Assembly (NCBI RefSeq): GCF_000276665.1
Contig: NW_004955423.1
Span: 2,262,657 to 2,326,656 of the forward strand
Direction of reading: 5' to 3'
DNA: 64,000 nt
DNA from: Chinchilla lanigera
Lineage: Eukaryota > Chordata > Mammalia > Rodentia > Chinchillidae
The notes under the pieces: model-generated
What the model was told of the DNA's origin: nothing
The model's database searches: none
Seen by the model: only the letters and a program-made list of their open reading frames with translations
Part shown: in pieces, positions 22,953 to 64,000 of the stretch
Layout: each line of letters starts with the position of its first letter
Numbering within the stretch: the stretch's first letter is position 1
Translations under genes and position numbers: made by a program

Positions 22953-23484
22953 GCAATGTTCAAAGCAGCTGTTATCAGAATTTAAAATATAAAAATAGTA
23001 TCATTATAAATATGTAATTTCAATTCCAAAATAGCTGCTGCAATAGATCATTATCTGCACCAAAGTCCTCTCTTCTACTCCTTATTCTTCAAAAAACTAG
23101 CAGGAAATGGAGCAGGCATGCAGAAAGAACATGGTTTGTAGGATTCATGAATTTTCAAAGACAATTGTGTATCTTGAAAATCTCAACTGCATCTCAAATT
23201 TGTCATGTTCAAATTGAAAATTATTGTTTTTCCAACCATTAACAATAAGCCTTCCATTTTTACCTGTTAGAATTTGAGGGATCTTAATAAAAGAATAAAG
23301 TTCAGTGTTTGCCTATTTTAAAATTCCTAAAGTGAGTGGCTTTCTCATAAGCCTTAGCATGTCCTGCAGGATTCATTATACTGGTCTGCTTGTACACTTG
23401 TAGATTTATTGTCTCCTGGTGTCCCACATACACTGGAAATGCTCTGTATCCTTTAGTACTCTTTGTAGAGGCAGGATTCACCTG
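22953..23484. other. intergenic, nothing recognised
   Basis: No exon, RNA gene or repeat family recognised. Confidence 0.4.
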
Positions 23485-23625
23485 CCTTTTTTTTTTTTTG
23501 AGATAGGAGGTCTCACTATGCTGCCCAGGTTATCCTTGAACTTCTGGGCTCAAGTGATCTTGCCTCAGCCTTCCAAGTAGCTGAGGCTACAGGTGTGCAC
23601 TACTGGACCCAGCTTTCTGGCCTCT
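23485..23625 (-). mobile_element. B1/7SL-derived SINE
   Basis: T11 tail, 'GAGATAGGAGGTCTCACTAT', 'GCCTTCCAAGTAGCTGAGGC', 'TACAGGTGTGCACTACTGGA'. Confidence 0.8.
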
Positions 23626-23721
23626 TTCATGATGGCGGCCCTTCATTCATTGATTGTTTTCAATTCTTTATTTTCAAAGTGTTGAAACAATTTTTATTTT
23701 AAAAACAGCACTATTAACTAT

Positions 23722-23842
23722 TAAAGCCAGGCTTGCTGACATTCACTTGGAGTCCTAGTTACTAAGGAGATGGAGGCAAAAGTATTACGGAGTTTAAAGC
23801 CAGTCTGGACATAATAAAACCCTGTCTCAGAAGAAAAACAAC
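23722..23842 (+). mobile_element. B1 SINE, diverged
   Basis: 'AAGCCAGGCTTGCTGACATT', 'GAGTCCTAGTTACTAAGGAG', 'CCTGTCTCAGAAGAAAAA'. Confidence 0.7.
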
Positions 23843-24080
23843 TGTAGTTTCTTCAAGCTCAGTCTCCTACTCAGTTAAAAGCTCCTTGAAAGAGTAAGTG
23901 GTACTGCTTTACTTCCTTTCCATCTTTCAATTCTTATTTTTACTCCTATACTTTTTAACAATCATCAACTAACAAAAAATACAAATTAAATCTTAATTTC
24001 CAAATTTAATGTACTATAGAAGTGTGACTTAACTGACATCTCAAATAGCATCTGAAACTTTTTACCCAATTGTTTACTTT

Positions 24081-24303
24081 AAAACAAATCTACTCGGGGC
24101 TGGGGATTTAGCTCAGCGGCAAAGCGCCTGCCTGGCAAGCGCAAGGTCGTGAGTTCGGTTCCCGGTACCGGAGAAAAANNNNNNNNNNNNNNNNNNNNNN
24201 NNNNNNNNNNNNNNNNNNNNNNNNNNNNNNNNNNNNNNNNNNNNNNNNNNNNNNNNNNNNNNNNNNNNNNNNNNNNNNGTGAGTTCGGTTCCCGGTACCG
24301 GAG

Positions 24304-24334
<31 letters not shown>

Positions 24335-24357
24335 CAAAAAAATAAAACAAATCTACT
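24081..24357 (+). mobile_element. ID-type SINE containing an assembly gap
   Basis: The ID body starts at 24096 and is complete to GGTACCGGAGAAAAA. Then come exactly 100 N (24179-24278). Then the last part of an ID (GTGAGTTCGGTTCCCGGTAC) with a long A tail follows. The 14-bp duplication AAAACAAATCTACT is present at 24081-24094 and 24344-24357, so one insertion event brackets the whole interval. Confidence 0.88.
24179..24278. other. 100-N assembly gap
   Basis: Run of 100 undetermined bases. Open frames spanning it are meaningless. Its round size suggests a gap of unknown length. Confidence 0.99.
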
Positions 24358-24683
24358 TTTAATGTGGATGTTAAAATTTTTTTTAAAGTAGTGGCAAAAT
24401 TTATTTGAAAAAGTAGAAGTGAAGAGTAAGACAAAAACTGGCTCTGCAGCAGGAGCCTGGGGTGAGTAAAAGAGGAAAAAGCAAGATAAAAGAACGCCCT
24501 GTAGAAAGCAGGGTGGGATAGTGTGAGGAAAGCCAGGATAGCCTAAACATTTAAAAACTTATAATCTTCCCCAAACCACAACTACCGTTAACATTTTTAC
24601 CTAATTCAATAGTTACAGATAAAATGCAATCCCTATCAAAATTCAAATTACTTTTTTTCACAGCAACAAAAAAGACAATCCTT

Positions 24684-24762
24684 GGCTGCAGGTATAGCTC
24701 AGTGGCATGGTGCTTACCTGGTAAGTACAAGGTCCTGAGTTTGATTCCCAGTACCAAAACAA
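24684..24762 (+). mobile_element. ID-type SINE, diverged
   Basis: GGCTGCAGGTATAGCTCAGT, 'GGTCCTGAGTTTGATTCCCA', GTACC end and a short A-rich tail. Confidence 0.8.
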
Positions 24763-25822
24763 AGCCAGTCCTAAAATTTGCATGGAACCACAAAAAATCC
24801 TGAGTAGCTTAAGTACTCTTGAGCGTAAAGAACACAGCTGGAGCTACCTGACCCTAAATACACTACCTGACCTCAAAATACACTATAAAACACACTACAA
24901 AGCTTTAGTAATAAAAATAGCATGACTCTGGCACAAAAACAGACCAGTGTAACAGAATAGAGAGCCCCAAAATAAATCTGCACGTTTAGATCAACTAATC
25001 TTCAACAAAGGCACAAAAAATACACCATGGGGAAAGGGACAGTCTCATCGTTCTTTTCATACTAATCAACTCATAATGGGTTATGATGTTACATGTGAAG
25101 CCTGAAGCTATGAAATTACTAGAAGGAAACAGAGAAAAAGCTTCTTGCTGTTGATCTAGCCAACTTTTTAAAAAATGGGACCACATAGCTACCAAAAAAA
25201 AAAAAAAAAAAAGGAAAATGGGATTTCATCAAACTGAAAGATCTCTGTACAGCAAAGGAAACAGTCAACCAAGTGAAGAGACAGCTTACAGAATGAAAGA
25301 ATGTATTTGCAATCCATACATCTGATCAAGGGTTAATAATAAAAATATATCAGGAACTTAAAGAACAGCAAGAAAATAAGTAACTTGATTATAAATTGGG
25401 CAAAAGACTTGAAGAGACATTTCTCAGAAGTATACATATAAACAGCAAAAGGTACATTCATCTCAGACTTATTAAAATGGCTACCTCAAAAGGCAACAAA
25501 TGTTAGCAGGGATGTGGAGAAAGTATTTCTTGTATACTTTTGGTGGGAATGTAAACTGATACATGTATTATGGAAAAGAGGATGGAGGTTCCTCAAAAAA
25601 TAAAAGAACTACAAGATGATCCAGCTATCCCATTTCTGGGCATATTACATGTCTGAACGGAAGAAATCAATCTCAAAGAGATTATCTGTAAACTATGTCT
25701 ACTACATTATTAATTACAATAGCCAAGATACAGGATTCAACCTAGTGTCCAACAGATAAATGGATAAAGAAAATGTGGTGTGTATAAAATAGAATATTAG
25801 CCAGTGTTTAAAAAGGATATAC

Positions 25823-25922
25823 TGGGGCTGGGGGTATAGCTCAGTGACACAGCGCCTGCCTGGCAAATGCAAAGTTATGAATTCGATTTTCAGTACCAAA
25901 AAACCCCCAAAAAACAAAAAGC
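25823..25922 (+). mobile_element. ID-type SINE
   Basis: GGGGCTGGGGGTATAGCTCA, 'GCGCCTGCCTGGCAAATGC', with an A/C-rich tail. Confidence 0.85.
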
Positions 25923-26220
25923 AAAAAGGCTATCCTATACTTTGTGATACTGATAAACTGGAAGACGTTATGTTAAATGAAGCCAGGCACAAAAAGACAA
26001 ATGGGATCTAAAGAAATCAAACTCATAGAAGCAGACAGCAGAATAGTGATTGTCAGGAGCTAGATATTGGTCAAAGGAAACTTTGTTATGCAGGTGGATA
26101 CATTTTGGACAGGTAACGCACAGCTTGGTGACTGCATTAGTACCACTATAATTGAGATTTGCTGGGAGGAGATCTGAAATGTTCCTACACACAAATTTGG
26201 GACATAATATATTTAAAAAT

Positions 26221-26769
26221 ACAATCTGGACTTTTTTCCTTCTACGTATTTTCCCTTGTTATAAACAGATTTTTGGAAACTATTTTAAACATTTCATAAT
26301 GTGTCATATAGATGTAAAATAAATAAGCCTTTCTTCTACTACTGACATTTACCTCCTTTTTCACTAATATATCTAGCTCTCCAGGATACATTTTTGAAGG
26401 CAAAACTCCTCTCAGATTTTTCTTACTTTTTAATGTTAGATCCCAAGAGGGAAAAGGATTAGGTTAAGAATATGAAGTTATGAACATTCTTGATATAGCA
26501 TTATCTAATTGTTTACTTGAAAGGTAACTTGCAGTTGCAAAACAGCATAAGAAGATCTCAAACTTGTTCTCTTGCTAATGCTGATGTAAAGGAAACCTTC
26601 AAAAATTCACATGAATTTGATAGGTCAAAGTTGGATCTGGTACCTTGATTTTCTCTCCTTTGATGAGTAGCAAGGTTACTCTTCTCTTCACCCTGGCCTC
26701 CTACTTCTATTTCAGAATACTCCTTTTCCAGTCTCCTTGATAGGCTTTTCTGACTATTCAGCAGCATTT
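26221..26769. other. intergenic, nothing recognised
   Basis: No exon, RNA gene or repeat family recognised; open frames here lack recognisable domains. Confidence 0.4.
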
Positions 26770-27510
26770 TGTCCTCAGCCCTTGAATGTCCTGCAGGCAT
26801 TTCAAACTCAGTATGTCCCAAATTCAACTCATTTTCACTCCTACGCTTGCTTCAATTTTTGGTTGATGACATCATCAAACAGCAAGGAAGCCTAGTCAGA
26901 AACCTAAATGTGTTAAGAGGACTCCTTTCTTTCGTTACATGTGAGCAGTCCTTAAGTTTTTTCAATTCCATCTCTCAGATCTGTTTCCACTCTTCTCTGT
27001 CTCCACTGCCACTGCCCTATTCCAGCTCTGATTACTGTAAGAGACTCATTACTCTCCCTGCCTTCACATCATCTACCCCACTCTCCTACATACTGCTGCT
27101 GGAGAGATCTTTGTAGGAAGGAAATCTAATCATGTTCCTTCCTGTCTAGCTTCAACTCCTGACCTTCCCATCCACTCCCTGCTTTCCAGCCATAAGGAAC
27201 AACCAGAATTAAAATCTCTGATCTCTTTTTATGCAAAGACTGTGTGTCTTACTGTCTTACGAATTCCAATTAACCATCAGAGTACGGACACTTACTGGAA
27301 CACCCCTCTGTCACTTCCTTTATACATCAATTATACTTTGTACAGCGCTTTACTGAGACATTTAACAACAGTTTTGCCGTTTTTTAAAAAGAAATCTCTC
27401 TTGTTTACTACAATGAGAACTCAAGGACAGGGTACTATGCTTTTTATTTCTAGCTCAGACAAAGTTCTCGCAACAGATTGGGCCCTCAATGTGTGCAAGG
27501 ATGTTATTTC
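26770..27510 (+). mobile_element. LINE-2 3' fragment
   Basis: 'TGTCCTGCAGGCATTTCAAA' and 'CTCAGTATGTCCCAAATTCA' begin it. 'ACTGCTGCTGGAGAGATCTT', 'AATCTAATCATGTTCCTTCC' and the tail phrase 'GAACTCAAGGACAGGGTAC' follow the L2 order. The open frame at 26769-27116 is L2-derived. Confidence 0.7.
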
Positions 27511-28553
27511 CTATAGAAACTTAAAAACTCCTTTACATTTTTTCCCACTATCTGATCATTTATCATGTCCAAAAATCTCAACATACCTAATGTCTCTGTT
27601 ACTAAATCCTCCTCCATTCCCCATGTCTAAGGTTGACAAAATTATTGTAATTACATCCTAACAAGTTTGGGCACTTCTCCAAACCAGGTCATCTTCATGA
27701 CTGTTCAAAATTGTTTTTCTAAAATATACTCAGGCATGTTACTTAAATACTGAAAAAAACAACTTTGATTACTCCTTGTGATCTTTAGGTAGTTATTTTC
27801 CAAGAACATGGAAATTGTTTACTTAGAGTTAAAACTAAGTAAGTCATGTATAGTTGGAGAAGACATACTGCCCACTAAATCCAAGGCTTAGAATATGTAA
27901 ACCCTTTGAAGATAGAATTAAATGTGTTGATGCATATTTAAAATCATGTAAATAAATGTTAGCAATTACTTTTTAATATGTTTGTTGAATGATGGAGCAC
28001 TAGTCCAAAGAGTCCCAAAGCAAAAAATGTAAAAGCATGATTCATAAAAAAAGAGCTAAAATGAACACACCAAGAAAGGGTACACTTGTACACATATATA
28101 TGTATACAGAGAATTAAAATTCAGTAACCCCCTCAGTTGCCCCATGTACTCACTTTCATATTAATATTTACTGCTAGCTTATTGCAGGCACAATTCCAAA
28201 ATATCCCTAGCATGAAATGTAAAATGCAAAATGATTAAGGAAATCAATGGGTGTAAGACAGAAAAGGTTTTCCCACTGCCTTTGAACAAGGACAGATGGC
28301 GCTCTCTGGATAGATAACCAAAACAGAGATGCAGGAAACCCTATCCCTTTTTTTTGTTTTGTTTTTGTTTTTTCATAATGTAGTTGAGATTTGAGGCACT
28401 CTTGATTCACAATCTCCTGGATCTGAACTGTTGAGAAAACTGAGCTTTCTTTTTTTCCCCAAATACTCAGCTACAATGTAAACCATCTCAACCTGAGTGT
28501 GAATATTATTCAAATATTAACTTTATATAAACACACACAAGCATACCAAGTTT
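27511..28553. other. intergenic region downstream of BTBD8, nothing recognised
   Basis: AT-rich; a short ATATATATGTATA patch lies near 28095. I looked for exons of the next gene expected by synteny (a C1orf146/SPO16-like gene) and saw none. Confidence 0.4.
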
Positions 28554-28559
28554 TTTATT
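28554..28559 (-). promoter_or_regulatory. candidate poly(A) signal of BTBD8
   Basis: On the minus strand this reads AATAAA, 375 nt downstream of the BTBD8 stop codon. It is the first canonical hexamer I found after the stop, so the implied 3' UTR would be about 0.4 kb. A longer UTR using a later site cannot be excluded. AT-rich sequence makes chance hexamers common. Confidence 0.4.
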
Positions 28560-28933
28560 GTTAAATTACTAGGGTACCATATGCAGAGCAAAAGGGGGTA
28601 GAGGGAATGATTTACTTGTGCATTCCTACTTTAAATTCTTGAATAATAAGTGAACAAATGATCAGGGAGGAAAGGAAAACTGAGGTAAGGGTTTCCTCAT
28701 GAATCTTCTAATTTTTCTAATAATTATAGAAAACATGCTCAAAAACTTTAGAAAAACACTTTTTCTACATGTGACATCATATTAATAAACTATGTCTACC
28801 TCAATAAACTGGAAAACTTCCTCAGTATTAAGGTCAGTTTATATCTGTCTACTGCAATTATAATTTAGATATAATATAGACATCAAAAAATATAGGGATG
28901 GCACAGTTTAAATTTTCCAAATTGTTAAGACTT

Positions 28934-63842
<34,909 letters not shown>

Positions 63843-64000
63843 CTAAAATTGATAGAAAGCACCATATTTATTCTTTTCCAATTACCAGAGGCATTAAAAG
63901 TACTTGGCTCATAAAAAAAATCTCATTTATACACCTAAACTATGAAATAAAGACATAAAATTTAAAAACTGATGAATTTTAAATGTCACACATAGTTCTT

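Larger units (their letters stand above)
24600..26220 (+). mobile_element. LINE-1 ORF2 3' part and tail with two ID insertions
   Basis: ORF2 C-terminal phrases: 'GACTCTGGCACAAAAACAGA', 'GCAAAAGACTTGAAGAGACA', 'CAAATGTTAGCAGGGATGTG', 'GAAGCAGACAGCAGAATAGT'. ID copies lie at 24684-24762 and 25823-25922. Confidence 0.8.

Noticed and set aside
24108..24434. Frames running across the N gap
   Set aside because: They consist of undetermined residues and A-tail translation.
26769..27661. Open frames of 115 and 139 codons
   Set aside because: The first is entirely L2-derived; the second spans the L2 end and unique sequence, with no conserved domain or splice context.
1..28550. Exons of the downstream syntenic gene (C1orf146/SPO16-like)
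   Set aside because: Expected near BTBD8 from human gene order, but no minus-strand segment resembling it was seen. It probably lies beyond the window. An alignment would settle this.

Overview
The window is mammalian nuclear DNA, almost certainly from a rodent. It is AT-rich and intron-rich. It carries near-consensus tRNA-Ala-derived ID-type SINEs with fresh target-site duplications, B1 SINEs with the internal duplication typical of rodents, rodent-style MaLR/ERVL LTRs, and many LINE-1 pieces. The ID variant does not look murine. A beaver-like (Castor) genome is my guess, with low confidence.

One protein-coding gene is supported: BTBD8 (the fused BTBD8/KIAA1107 locus, 'APache'), on the minus strand. 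Eleven coding exons (63842 down to 28934) join with consistent GT/AG boundaries and phases into one open frame of 4398 nt, 1465 codons plus a stop. The frame enters at the end of the second BTB domain, runs through the BACK-like region (exons A-E, 63842-42072), and continues into the long disordered, acidic/serine-rich KIAA1107 half (exons F-K, 39887-28934). The 5' exons and promoter lie beyond position 64000. The 3' UTR runs below 28934, with a candidate poly(A) signal near 28554.

Layout: 1-28.5 kb is intergenic and made of transposable elements. It holds L1 fragments (1-235, 6.1-6.5, 8.6-10.0, 12-15.2, 15.9-17.2, 20.6-21.7, 24.6-26.2 kb), L2 (2.7-4.3 and 26.8-27.5 kb), MIRs, a MaLR-type element with LTR-internal-LTR layout (9992-11955), LTRs, B1 and ID copies, and a 100-N assembly gap inside an ID element (24179-24278). 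The interval 28.9-44.2 kb holds exons K to C with modest repeats and a TA-flanked MITE. The interval 44.2-63.3 kb is one 19-kb intron packed with L1, LTRs, SINEs, a small hAT element with a perfect 8-bp target duplication, and a decayed ERV-L-type pol remnant. That remnant contains a 45-bp copy of part of a neighbouring BTBD8 exon. The interval 63.28-63.84 kb holds exons B and A.

No RNA genes, CRISPR arrays or bacterial-type systems were seen. The most unusual items are the exon-fragment copy inside the retroviral remnant, two adjacent frame-neutral exons with weak donor sites, the OposCharlie-like hAT miniature element, the head-to-head pair of near-identical ID SINEs, and an L1 whose ORF2 segments are out of order.
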